Assembly (NCBI GenBank): GCA_013375355.1
Contig: JABXJV010000574.1
Coordinates: 1-8,163 of the forward strand
Direction: 5' to 3'
DNA length: 8,163 nt
Origin: Candidatus Helarchaeota archaeon
GTDB taxonomy: Archaea; Asgardarchaeota; Lokiarchaeia; Helarchaeales; JABXJV01
The notes below the pieces were generated by a model. That model was not told the DNA's origin, ran no database searches, and saw only the letters and a program-made list of their open reading frames with translations. Numbering within the stretch: position 1 is the stretch's first letter; the number at the start of each line of letters is the position of its first letter. Position numbers and translations under genes: made by a program. Of the stretch, positions 1 to 5,749 are shown piece by piece.

Positions 1-237
1 AATTGCTTCAGTTGATAAAATGACATCTGCACCACCAATTGGAACACGAGGAGAATAAATTTCTTCACCAATTCTTATATGAGTAATAACTGGTCCACTT
101 CTTTGTGCCAGTCCATGTAGTTCTTGAGTTATAAGTCTTTTCTCGGTTATTGCACATGCATTTCCAATAATATTGGATAATAGAAGTATACCTTGTCCAC
201 CTACTCCATTAATGATTAAATTAAAGCTTTCTTTCAT
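1..237 (-). CDS. iorB: Indolepyruvate ferredoxin oxidoreductase beta subunit, N-terminal part (cut by window edge)
   Basis: This is the first 79 codons of the small subunit of a two-subunit 2-oxoacid:ferredoxin oxidoreductase. The beta subunit is the gamma-type domain that packs against the thiamine-diphosphate subunit in the cytoplasm. The protein begins MKESFNLIINGVGGQGILLL. GVGGQG is the family's N-terminal glycine-rich motif, and ELHGLAQRSGPV (about residues 43-54) matches the usual E-HG-AQRGG motif, with Ser for the first Gly of the pair. The ATG follows the iorA stop codon with no intervening base (TAA then ATG), and a strong purine-rich Shine-Dalgarno site lies inside the end of iorA. 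Translation is therefore probably coupled to iorA and the two proteins made in equal amounts. The frame is open to the window edge; the family is usually around 190-200 residues, so more than half is missing. The family is clear; the exact 2-oxoacid is not. Confidence 0.9.
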   Translation of the reverse strand, partial: MKESFNLIINGVGGQGILLLSNIIGNACAITEKRLITQELHGLAQRSGPVITHIRIGEEIYSPRVPIGGADVILSTEAI

Positions 238-2127
238 TTAATTTCCTCCCTCCGTTTTATAAATTGCACCATGCGGACACAAATTCGAACATACTCCACA
301 TCCATTACATAATTCTGTTGAAATTATGGTTTTTCTATCATTTTCATCAATCATTATTGCAGGACAGTAAAAATTTCGAATGCAGCTATAATCTTTTTTA
401 CACATATCTTTATCTACAGCAAATGGTGGTCTTTTTTCCCCTCTTCTTCGTCTTATCCTATCTGCATGAAGTGCACAAGTCCCATTGGATATAATTACCG
501 ATGGTCCTTTTGATTGTAATATCTCTTTTATTGAATCAATCCATTGAGGGGTGTTATCAAATGGATACATAACTTTTACATTTTTTACTCCAAAACCTTC
601 TACAACATTTTTAATTAATATACCAACTGCTTTTTGATTTCCTGCCTTTCTAAAATTTCCAGGATGAACTTGTTGCCCAGTCATAGCCGTTACTGCATTT
701 TGTAATATTAAAATCTTAATATCATCTTCATTATGAACAGCATTTACTATTGCGGGTAATGTGGCATGAAAAAAAGTAGAATCTCCGACAACACATAAAA
801 CTGGTTTTTCAATACTCTGTGATACACCTGTTCCTACTCCTACTCCGGCACCCATATCTAATAAAACTTCAGTCATTTCATACGGTCGGAAGATTAACAT
901 TGAATAGCAACCAATGTCGTTCATAATTGCAAGTTTTTCACCCTTAATGGCCTTTTGAACTGCATAAAATGTTGCACGATGAGGACATCCAGGACAAAAG
1001 GTTGGTATTCTAGGGGGTAATTTTTCCCGGGTTTGAATAGCCCTTGATTCATATCCATCGTAATTAAAGGAGATTTCAATATCAAGTATTTTACATAGAG
1101 CCATTAGTACTATGGAAGTACTATATTCAAAGCTTTCTGAAAAATAACCATTTAATTTACCATAAATTTTAAGGTTTGGGTTGAAATCTTTTGCCATAGC
1201 TTTGATTTTTACTTCTAGAAATGGTGATAATTCTTCAACAATGATTAATTTTTCGAGATTTTCAGCGAATTTCTTGATTGTATTTCTAGGCAATGGATTT
1301 GTTGTAGTTAATTTTAAAACTGAAATGTTCAGATCCAAGCGATGTATTGCATCCATTACATAGTTAAAAGAAATTCCTGAAGTAATTATTCCAATCTTTG
1401 AATCTTTTTTAATTTCTTTGTTAAGATCAAGGGTGTTAAAATATTTTTCTATATCTTTGAATTTCTCCATTAATTTTAACTTTTTCTCTCGTGCAAAAGA
1501 TCCTACAGTTTTAAACTTCCGTGGTTCGGATGTCCAACTAACTCTTTGAAACGGTTTTCTATTATATTCTTTGACTTTAACAAGCCCACTGTAATGGTTC
1601 ACACGTGTAGTAGTCCTAATTAAAACAAGTGTCTTAAATTTTTCAGAAATTTCATAAGCTTTTTTAACTAAATTATAAGCTTCTTCTGGATCAGAAGGTT
1701 CTAACATTGGAAAATAGCCATCATATGCAAAAGCTCTACCATCTTGTTCAGTTTGAGAAGAATGGCAAGAAGGATCATCTCCAACAACCAATACTAATCC
1801 GCCATTAACTCCTGTATATGCTAAAGAATAAAAAGTGTCTGATGCAACGTTTAATCCAACACTTTTCATTGCAGTTATTGCTTTTAAACCTGCCATTGCT
1901 CCTCCTGCAGCAGTCTCTAATGCAACTTTTTCATTTATAGAAATCTCCATTTTATAATCTAGACTATTCACACCATTCGAAAATACATTTAATATCTCTG
2001 ATAGGGGAGTTCCTGGGTAGAATGAGGCAATTTTAACATCACTTTCTACGGCTGCCCTAAAAATAGCTTCATTACATAACATATATCCCGTAAAAGTCTT
2101 ATTTTCTATTAAATCATCGATTTTCAC
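238..2127 (-). CDS. iorA: Indolepyruvate ferredoxin oxidoreductase alpha subunit
   Basis: This large subunit catalyses thiamine-diphosphate-dependent oxidative decarboxylation of arylpyruvates (indole-, phenyl-, hydroxyphenylpyruvate in characterised enzymes) to aryl-acetyl-CoA, passing electrons to ferredoxin. At 629 residues it has the family's normal length. Domains in order: an N-terminal pyrimidine-binding domain with YPGTPLSEI (37-45), NEKVALETAAG and DDPSCHSSQTEQD; a TPP domain with FCPGCPHRATFYA (from about 375), GDSTFFH (about 446) and NAVTAMTGQQVHPG (about 474-487); and a C-terminal two-cluster ferredoxin domain. The last cluster motif is canonical, C-X2-C-X2-C-X3-CP at 607-618. The first has Asp579 where the second Cys would be (C576-X2-D-X2-C582-X5-C588). 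The start is a GTG with GAGGG 6 nt upstream. It lies just before iorB in one operon and is divergent from an acyl-CoA synthetase gene that could use its product. The family call is secure; substrate preference (aryl versus branched-chain) is inferred. Confidence 0.95.
   Translation of the reverse strand: MKIDDLIENKTFTGYMLCNEAIFRAAVESDVKIASFYPGTPLSEILNVFSNGVNSLDYKMEISINEKVALETAAGGAMAGLKAITAMKSVGLNVASDTFYSLAYTGVNGGLVLVVGDDPSCHSSQTEQDGRAFAYDGYFPMLEPSDPEEAYNLVKKAYEISEKFKTLVLIRTTTRVNHYSGLVKVKEYNRKPFQRVSWTSEPRKFKTVGSFAREKKLKLMEKFKDIEKYFNTLDLNKEIKKDSKIGIITSGISFNYVMDAIHRLDLNISVLKLTTTNPLPRNTIKKFAENLEKLIIVEELSPFLEVKIKAMAKDFNPNLKIYGKLNGYFSESFEYSTSIVLMALCKILDIEISFNYDGYESRAIQTREKLPPRIPTFCPGCPHRATFYAVQKAIKGEKLAIMNDIGCYSMLIFRPYEMTEVLLDMGAGVGVGTGVSQSIEKPVLCVVGDSTFFHATLPAIVNAVHNEDDIKILILQNAVTAMTGQQVHPGNFRKAGNQKAVGILIKNVVEGFGVKNVKVMYPFDNTPQWIDSIKEILQSKGPSVIISNGTCALHADRIRRRRGEKRPPFAVDKDMCKKDYSCIRNFYCPAIMIDENDRKTIISTELCNGCGVCSNLCPHGAIYKTEGGN
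245..253 (-). promoter_or_regulatory. Shine-Dalgarno site of iorB
   Basis: On the minus strand this reads GGAGGGAGG, 7 nt before the iorB ATG and entirely within the last codons of iorA. It matches the anti-Shine-Dalgarno end of 16S rRNA well. It fixes the iorB start and supports translational coupling across the abutting stop and start codons. Confidence 0.75.
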
Positions 2128-2133
2128 AAAAAA

Positions 2134-2170
2134 CCCTCTTAAAATTTGACGTATAATAGTGTTATATAAA
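2134..2170 (-). promoter_or_regulatory. iorAB promoter: TATA box and Shine-Dalgarno site
   Basis: On the minus strand TTTATATAA (2162-2170) is a textbook archaeal TATA box. A start site about 26 bp downstream would fall near 2140, just ahead of the GAGGG ribosome site (2134-2138), which sits 6 nt before the GTG at 2127. The spacing is self-consistent and supports both the GTG start and a short leader of about 13 nt. Confidence 0.6.
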
Positions 2171-2177
2171 TAATAGT
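2153..2177. repeat. 8-bp direct repeat flanking the iorA TATA box
   Basis: ATAATAGT occurs at 2153-2160 and again at 2170-2177, exactly 17 bp apart, with the iorA TATA box between the copies. Direct repeats on both sides of a core promoter can be binding sites for a regulator. The sequence is AT-rich, so chance is a real alternative. Confidence 0.35.
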
Positions 2178-2219
2178 CGAAAATTTATTTATAAAAAAAT
2201 CTTGGGAGTATAGTCATAA

Positions 2220-2227
2220 TTTAAATT
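2220..2227 (+). promoter_or_regulatory. Possible TATA box of the acyl-CoA synthetase gene
   Basis: TTTAAATT is centred about 26 bp upstream of the GTG at 2250, the distance expected for a leaderless archaeal transcript that starts at the codon itself. No Shine-Dalgarno site precedes that GTG. A second AT-rich candidate, TTTATTTATAAAAAA at 2184-2198, would give a leader of roughly 30 nt instead. Confidence 0.4.
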
Positions 2228-2249
2228 CGTTTTTTTTAATCAATTTTCA

Positions 2250-3737
2250 GTGATACCTTTGAATGCAGAAGAAGCAGCAAAATTTGAAGAACTTTTAAAT
2301 CCTCGAGGTATTGCTATTATAGGTGCCACAGAGAACCCAATGAGTGGAGGATATAGCTTTATAAGGGCTTATCTGACATCTACATATCCTCAAGATAAAA
2401 TTTATCCAATTAATCCTAAAAGAAATGAAGTTTTCGGTCTAAAAGCATATCCAAATCTACAAAGTATTCCTTATCCTGTGGATTATGCTATAATTGGTAT
2501 TCCGAAAGAAATAATACTTGAAACATTAGAAAGTTGTGTTGAGAAAGGAGTAAAATTAGTTCATATTTTTACAGCGGGTTTTTCTGAATTAGTAGGTTAT
2601 AAAGAAGAAGGAAAGAAATTAGAGCAAGCAATGTCGCAAATTACAAAAGGAAAATTGCGAATATTAGGTCCAAATTGTATGGGTATATATATCCCTAAAA
2701 ATGGACTTGTTTTAGCAGCTGAGCTACCAGTTGGATTAGAAAATTCTGGAAAAATTGCTTTTGTTTCTCAATCTGGAGCATTTACCCATATTTTCACTAT
2801 TATGTCTCATTATAATGGATTAAAATTTTCTAAGATGTTCTCTTATGGGAATGGTATTGATATAAATTGTCCTGAAATATTAGAATATTTAAATGAACAT
2901 GATTCAGATACAGAAATAATTTTTCAGTATCTTGAGGGATTTAGAGATAAAAAAACCGCAAAAAGATATTATAAAGTCCTTAAAAATCTAAAAAAACCTT
3001 TAATACTCTTAAAGGGTGGACTTACCGAGGCCGGATCTCGTGTAACCATGTCTCATACAAGCTCCCTAGCGGGAACAATAGAAATATATAATTCTCTCAT
3101 TAAACAAATGGGTATTATTGAAGTTCATTCCTTACAAGAGGCATTAGATGCCTTAAAACTTTTTTATTTTTGTAAACCGTACCCTAAAGGAAATCGTGTG
3201 GGACTTATAGGAGGTGGAGGTGGAAATTCTGTTATGATTGCTGATATCTTTGCAAGAGCAGGATTGAAAGTTCCAAACTTGGATAGGGAAACGGAATCAC
3301 AAATTCAATCTTGGATTGGAGAACAATTTATAAACGGAACTATTTCATGTAATCCAATAGATCTCAACGCTGCTGGATTCGATAATAGAATTCTGAAAAA
3401 AGTAATTAAAGCATTCGATGATTCACCTCAAATAGATGTTTTAGTAATATTTGAAAATATCGATTTTTTAATTGGTTTTGCAAAAAAAATGAAACTTGAG
3501 GGTCTTTCAAAAGGTTTTTATAGATTCTTTGTCCGGCTCAAGAAAAAACTTAAAAAAAATATAATAATAATTTCAGTTCCAGTTATTAAAGAAGCAGATG
3601 TATTAGCAGAAGCATTTGAAGTCGAAAAACTTTTATTTGGTGCAGAAATTCCAGTTATGAATTCTAATGAAGGTACTGCTAATGCTTTGGCAAAATTAAT
3701 ACAATATACGGAGTTTATTAAAAAAAATAATCTCTAG
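2250..3737 (+). CDS. NDP-forming acyl-CoA synthetase, alpha subunit-like protein
   Basis: This 495-residue protein resembles the alpha subunit of ADP-forming acetyl/aryl-acyl-CoA synthetase, which converts acyl-CoA, ADP (or GDP) and phosphate to acid, CoA and ATP (or GTP). A CoA-binding Rossmann domain begins NPRGIAIIGATENP and runs to about residue 150. A first ligase domain follows with GKIAFVSQSGAF, then the phosphorylated-histidine loop MSHTSSLAGT with His269. A second ligase domain carries GGGGGNSV and NPIDL. The loop differs from the usual SHTGALAG (Ser for Gly), and GGGGGNSV replaces the usual NAGGPGV, so this is a divergent subgroup and its substrate is uncertain. There is no ATP-grasp domain, so a separate beta subunit is needed. 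Divergence from iorAB fits conversion of aryl-CoA to acid. The start is either GTG 2250 (leaderless) or TTG 2259, which has GTGAT 4 nt before it; both precede the conserved domain. Confidence 0.85.
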   Translation: MIPLNAEEAAKFEELLNPRGIAIIGATENPMSGGYSFIRAYLTSTYPQDKIYPINPKRNEVFGLKAYPNLQSIPYPVDYAIIGIPKEIILETLESCVEKGVKLVHIFTAGFSELVGYKEEGKKLEQAMSQITKGKLRILGPNCMGIYIPKNGLVLAAELPVGLENSGKIAFVSQSGAFTHIFTIMSHYNGLKFSKMFSYGNGIDINCPEILEYLNEHDSDTEIIFQYLEGFRDKKTAKRYYKVLKNLKKPLILLKGGLTEAGSRVTMSHTSSLAGTIEIYNSLIKQMGIIEVHSLQEALDALKLFYFCKPYPKGNRVGLIGGGGGNSVMIADIFARAGLKVPNLDRETESQIQSWIGEQFINGTISCNPIDLNAAGFDNRILKKVIKAFDDSPQIDVLVIFENIDFLIGFAKKMKLEGLSKGFYRFFVRLKKKLKKNIIIISVPVIKEADVLAEAFEVEKLLFGAEIPVMNSNEGTANALAKLIQYTEFIKKNNL

Positions 3738-3761
3738 AAAAAATTTGGAAATTATTTTTTT
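3720..3761. terminator. Overlapping poly-T terminators between convergent genes
   Basis: The acyl-CoA synthetase gene and padR converge with a 14-bp gap. On the plus strand seven Ts lie at 3755-3761, just past the synthetase stop. On the minus strand the A runs at 3738-3743 and 3720-3727 become T tracts just past the padR stop. Archaeal transcription commonly ends at such tracts without a hairpin, so this is probably a bidirectional terminator. Confidence 0.5.
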
Positions 3762-4267
3762 AATTTCTTTAATTTATTCTCAACACTCTGCAATTGCCAT
3801 TCTAAATTTTCTTTAATTTTTAAAAGGAATTTTTTTTGTTCTTCTTTAGAATATTTTTGTAACACTGTATCGCTATATTTATCTAATAGGATAGGTGGAA
3901 GGGGATTTTCTGATTCATCATCTTGGATAAATGTTTGAATTATAGAATGAAGAAAAGTCTCTAAATCATTACGAAATAGATTAACAAGTTTCTCTCCCTT
4001 ATCAGTTAATTTATAGATTTTCTTTTCTCGCTTCCCTAATCGTTCTATTTCAATATAATCTTTGTTCTCCAAATAATTCAATATTCCATAAATAGATGCA
4101 TTACTAGGTTTTAGTTTTCCAAAGGTACGCTCTTCTATCATTTTAATTAATTCATAACCATGTGAAGGTTTCTCCTGAATTAACATTAAAATAAAAAAAT
4201 GTAAATGAGTTCTTTTTGGCTTTTTGAAAAAATCTGGAATTTCAAGATCACCTTCAGTATCTTGCAT
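3752..4267 (-). CDS. PadR-family transcriptional regulator
   Basis: This 171-residue cytoplasmic DNA-binding protein carries a PadR winged-helix domain over roughly residues 20-95. Visible family features are the first helix ending in SHGYELIKMIEE, the recognition segment KPSNASIYGILNYLENKDYI, and the wing REKKIYKLTDKGEKL. The C-terminal 25-30 residues (from LLKIKENLEWQL to KLKKLKK) look like the coiled-coil helix PadR proteins use to dimerise. I chose ATG 4267 because GGTGA, a perfect match to the 16S rRNA tail, lies 5 nt upstream. A GTG at 4276 would add three residues but has no ribosome site. The gene is divergent from the four-gene exporter operon, and two PadR-like palindromes lie between them, so it is probably that operon's repressor, released by whatever the exporter removes. 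The ligand cannot be read from sequence. Confidence 0.9.
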   Translation of the reverse strand: MQDTEGDLEIPDFFKKPKRTHLHFFILMLIQEKPSHGYELIKMIEERTFGKLKPSNASIYGILNYLENKDYIEIERLGKREKKIYKLTDKGEKLVNLFRNDLETFLHSIIQTFIQDDESENPLPPILLDKYSDTVLQKYSKEEQKKFLLKIKENLEWQLQSVENKLKKLKK

Positions 4268-4272
4268 CAATT

Positions 4273-4277
4273 TCACC
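4273..4277 (-). promoter_or_regulatory. Shine-Dalgarno site that decides the padR start
   Basis: On the minus strand GGTGA lies 5 nt before the ATG at 4267. It overlaps the upstream GTG codon (4274-4276), which would be the alternative start, so it favours the ATG. Confidence 0.55.
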
Positions 4278-4306
4278 GAGATACTAGAACCCTCTATTTT
4301 GGAATA

Positions 4307-4323
4307 TTTGCAAATAATGCAAA
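4307..4323. repeat. TTTGCA-N5-TGCAAA inverted repeat in the padR leader
   Basis: A perfect 6-bp inverted repeat with a 5-bp spacer lies between the predicted padR TATA box and its start codon. It could be an operator for a further regulator or an RNA hairpin in the leader. Its sequence is unlike the ATATGT-type palindromes nearby. Confidence 0.35.
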
Positions 4324-4326
4324 AGG

Positions 4327-4335
4327 CTTATATAC
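4327..4335 (-). promoter_or_regulatory. Probable TATA box of padR
   Basis: On the minus strand this reads GTATATAAG. A start site about 26 bp downstream would fall near 4305 and give a leader of just under 40 nt before ATG 4267. It is the best TATA-like element in the right orientation in this intergenic region. Confidence 0.45.
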
Positions 4336-4356
4336 ATTCTAATTCTTATCTTTACT

Positions 4357-4377
4357 ATATGTATAATTCTGACATGT
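4357..4377. promoter_or_regulatory. PadR-type operator, upstream copy
   Basis: ATATGT, nine bases, then ACATGT: a 21-bp palindrome with one arm mismatch. The core ATGT-N9-ACAT (4359-4375) is one base longer in the spacer than the ATGT-N8-ACAT described for bacterial PadR proteins. It lies just upstream of the operon TATA box, where TFB would contact the promoter, and between the two divergent promoters. Confidence 0.65.
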
Positions 4378-4381
4378 CTAA

Positions 4382-4418
4382 TATAAATATGTCGAAAAAA
4401 TACATATAAAAATGTGAT
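4382..4418 (+). promoter_or_regulatory. Exporter operon promoter: TATA box and weak Shine-Dalgarno site
   Basis: TATAAATA (4382-4389) predicts a transcription start near 4412. GTGAT (4414-4418), a match to the 16S rRNA tail, follows at once and sits 4 nt before the ATG at 4423. The TATA box is enclosed by the two palindromic operators, which argues for control by repression. Confidence 0.55.
4387..4407. promoter_or_regulatory. PadR-type operator, downstream copy
   Basis: ATATGT, nine bases, then ACATAT: a 21-bp palindrome with perfect 6-bp arms. It starts exactly 30 bp after the upstream copy and has the same N9 spacer. It overlaps the end of the operon TATA box and covers the stretch to the predicted transcription start, so an occupied site should block initiation. 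Confidence 0.68.
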
Positions 4419-4422
4419 ATAA

Positions 4423-5163
4423 ATGAAAACACAAACAGACAATATCACGCGTTGGAAATTTGCGAAGAGCAAATTTAAGTATGTAATATTAATTTTAACA
4501 TTTCTTAGTTTGACACTTTTATTTTACTCACAAATTCCAAAGGCAACCGCTAAAACAAATGTAAATTATGCTAAATATTACTATTTCTACGTTGATGGAA
4601 CTGATGTAAATGTGACAATAAATGCAAATGTGGGAATCTTAGAGGATGGAGGTATTAGTATATGGGGCTTTGTTGTAAATGTAATCACTAATTTATCTGT
4701 TCCTCATGTAAGAATCTGCGGAATGTCGAATGGCTCAAAATATACTAGAGGGCTTACTTTTCCAACATCTAATGATCTTAAGGATGATACAGCTCTGAAA
4801 GGGGCTATAAGTCTTATAAATCCATCTACTAAAGTGTTTTCTGGAATTATGTTAGAAAACTTGTTACTAGCTCCAGAAATCCATGGAATTCCTAATACCT
4901 TTTCTTTTAAAATGAAATTATTCGTTGGAAATGATACAATTAACCAAACTTTAACTGTATCTTCTGGAGATAACCCCCTTGTTGCATTCATATTCCAAAA
5001 TCCTGAGGCTATTCCAGAATTGGGATCTTTATTCTTTGCCTTAATATATGGTCTACCATTCTTACTCCCAATAACTGTAATAATTATCAACGTAATACAT
5101 AAAAAACTAAAGAAACGAAAAGAACTTAAACTAAAAGAAGGAGGCACAGATAATGAAGGCTAA
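4423..5163 (+). CDS. Membrane-anchored ectodomain protein of the ABC operon (first)
   Basis: I do not recognise this 246-residue protein. It has a basic N-terminus (K12-K19), a hydrophobic segment at 20-37 ending in a possible signal-peptidase site (ATA, 41-43), an extracytoplasmic domain of about 155 residues, a C-terminal membrane helix at about 200-225, and a strongly basic tail (HKKLKKRKELKLK from 226). If the signal is cleaved it would be a type I membrane protein with a cytoplasmic tail. The ectodomain has five N-glycosylation sequons (N63, N90, N103, N170, N174), as expected for an archaeal cell-surface protein. The ATG has a weak GTGAT ribosome site. It is the first gene of the operon and overlaps the next by 11 bp. 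By position it is probably an accessory or substrate-contacting part of the ABC system; that role is inference only. Confidence 0.75.
   Translation: MKTQTDNITRWKFAKSKFKYVILILTFLSLTLLFYSQIPKATAKTNVNYAKYYYFYVDGTDVNVTINANVGILEDGGISIWGFVVNVITNLSVPHVRICGMSNGSKYTRGLTFPTSNDLKDDTALKGAISLINPSTKVFSGIMLENLLLAPEIHGIPNTFSFKMKLFVGNDTINQTLTVSSGDNPLVAFIFQNPEAIPELGSLFFALIYGLPFLLPITVIIINVIHKKLKKRKELKLKEGGTDNEG
4456..4476 (+). repeat. Perfect 8-bp inverted repeat in the start of the first operon gene
   Basis: AAATTTGC, five bases, then GCAAATTT lie at codons 12-18 of the first operon gene. In mRNA this would form an 8-bp stem with a 5-nt loop about 33 nt after the start codon. It may affect translation or be an internal protein site, or be a chance effect of the Lys/Phe-rich coding sequence. 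Confidence 0.4.
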
Positions 5164-5749
5164 ATTAACTAATCATAAGGTGATTACTTTAATTTTTATT
5201 CTCAGCGTTAGTTTAGGTATTTCTGGTGCAGTATTTTTTATGCCACAATCGTCTATGATTTATCCAATCACACCTTTTATGAGTTACTATACTAAAATAA
5301 GTTATACTCAAAAAACTGGTCAAGCTGCTGCAGAAGCTTATACTGGAATAGCTATAGTTTGGCTTTCTAAAATTTTCAATGCTACAACGGTCGAAGTATC
5401 TGAATTAGAGATAGAAACAGAGTTGGGATTTATTCCAATTAATTTTTCAGAAACTAAAACTTATCAGGTAAATTTATTAACTCGTGAAATTCATAATTCG
5501 AGTGAAAAATTTCTTTTTTGGGCTTTGCCTTATTGGAATCTAATTGATATCCCCAGTGAACTGTTGCCACCAATAGAAATGGGTCAATATACTAGTTTCG
5601 TTACTGGCGAAGAAAATATGATAGTTTTAGAATTAGTAAGAGATACGAAGGTTGCTTGGTATTGGAATCTAGCAGATCTTTCTGTAGCACATTATGATAA
5701 ATATAGCGGTATTTTATTAGAATATAAAGGCAGATCGGAAACTCTATAG
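5153..5749 (+). CDS. Membrane-anchored ectodomain protein of the ABC operon (second), N-terminal part before a frameshift
   Basis: This frame gives 198 residues of an unrecognised protein: a hydrophobic segment at about 10-30 (signal or anchor), then an extracytoplasmic domain with three N-glycosylation sequons (N76, N97, N115) and a C-terminal stretch HYDKYSGILLEYKG. It stops at TAG 5747-5749 without a C-terminal anchor. The missing parts, a membrane helix and a basic tail, are encoded at once downstream in the -1 frame up to TAA 5980-5982. Joined, the product would be about 276 residues with the same layout as the preceding gene's protein. The ATG has GGAGG 8 nt upstream (5140-5144) and overlaps the end of the previous gene by 11 bp, so the start is firm. 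The break could be an assembly error, a real mutation or recoding. Function is unknown; context suggests partnership with the ABC exporter. Confidence 0.75.
   Translation: MKAKLTNHKVITLIFILSVSLGISGAVFFMPQSSMIYPITPFMSYYTKISYTQKTGQAAAEAYTGIAIVWLSKIFNATTVEVSELEIETELGFIPINFSETKTYQVNLLTREIHNSSEKFLFWALPYWNLIDIPSELLPPIEMGQYTSFVTGEENMIVLELVRDTKVAWYWNLADLSVAHYDKYSGILLEYKGRSETL

Larger units (their letters stand above)
4356..4408. repeat. 53-bp imperfect dyad covering both operators
   Basis: The whole interval is symmetric about position 4382. The outer arms TATATGTAT (4356-4364) and ATACATATA (4400-4408) are perfect 9-bp complements, and GACAT (4371-4375) pairs with ATGTC (4389-4393). The symmetry arises because two similar palindromes are placed in tandem. 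It could let two dimers bind cooperatively on the same DNA face. Confidence 0.6.

Noticed and set aside
264..494. Plus-strand open frame of 76 codons opposite the end of iorA
   Set aside because: It lies wholly opposite a strongly conserved coding region, has no recognisable domain, and its composition looks like the reverse of the ferredoxin segment.
4284..4472. Minus-strand open frame of 62 codons across the padR/exporter intergenic region
   Set aside because: It runs over the promoters, operators and the start of the first exporter gene, with a low-complexity Ile/Arg-rich product; best explained as AT-rich chance.
4704..5147. Minus-strand open frame of 147 codons inside the first ectodomain gene
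   Set aside because: The plus-strand frame has a ribosome site, operon context and a coherent signal, ectodomain and anchor; the reverse frame has none of these.
5726..5749. Programmed -1 slippery site for the frameshifted gene
   Set aside because: No X-XXY-YYZ heptamer is visible in the reading phase of the upstream frame, so recoding is not claimed, only left open.
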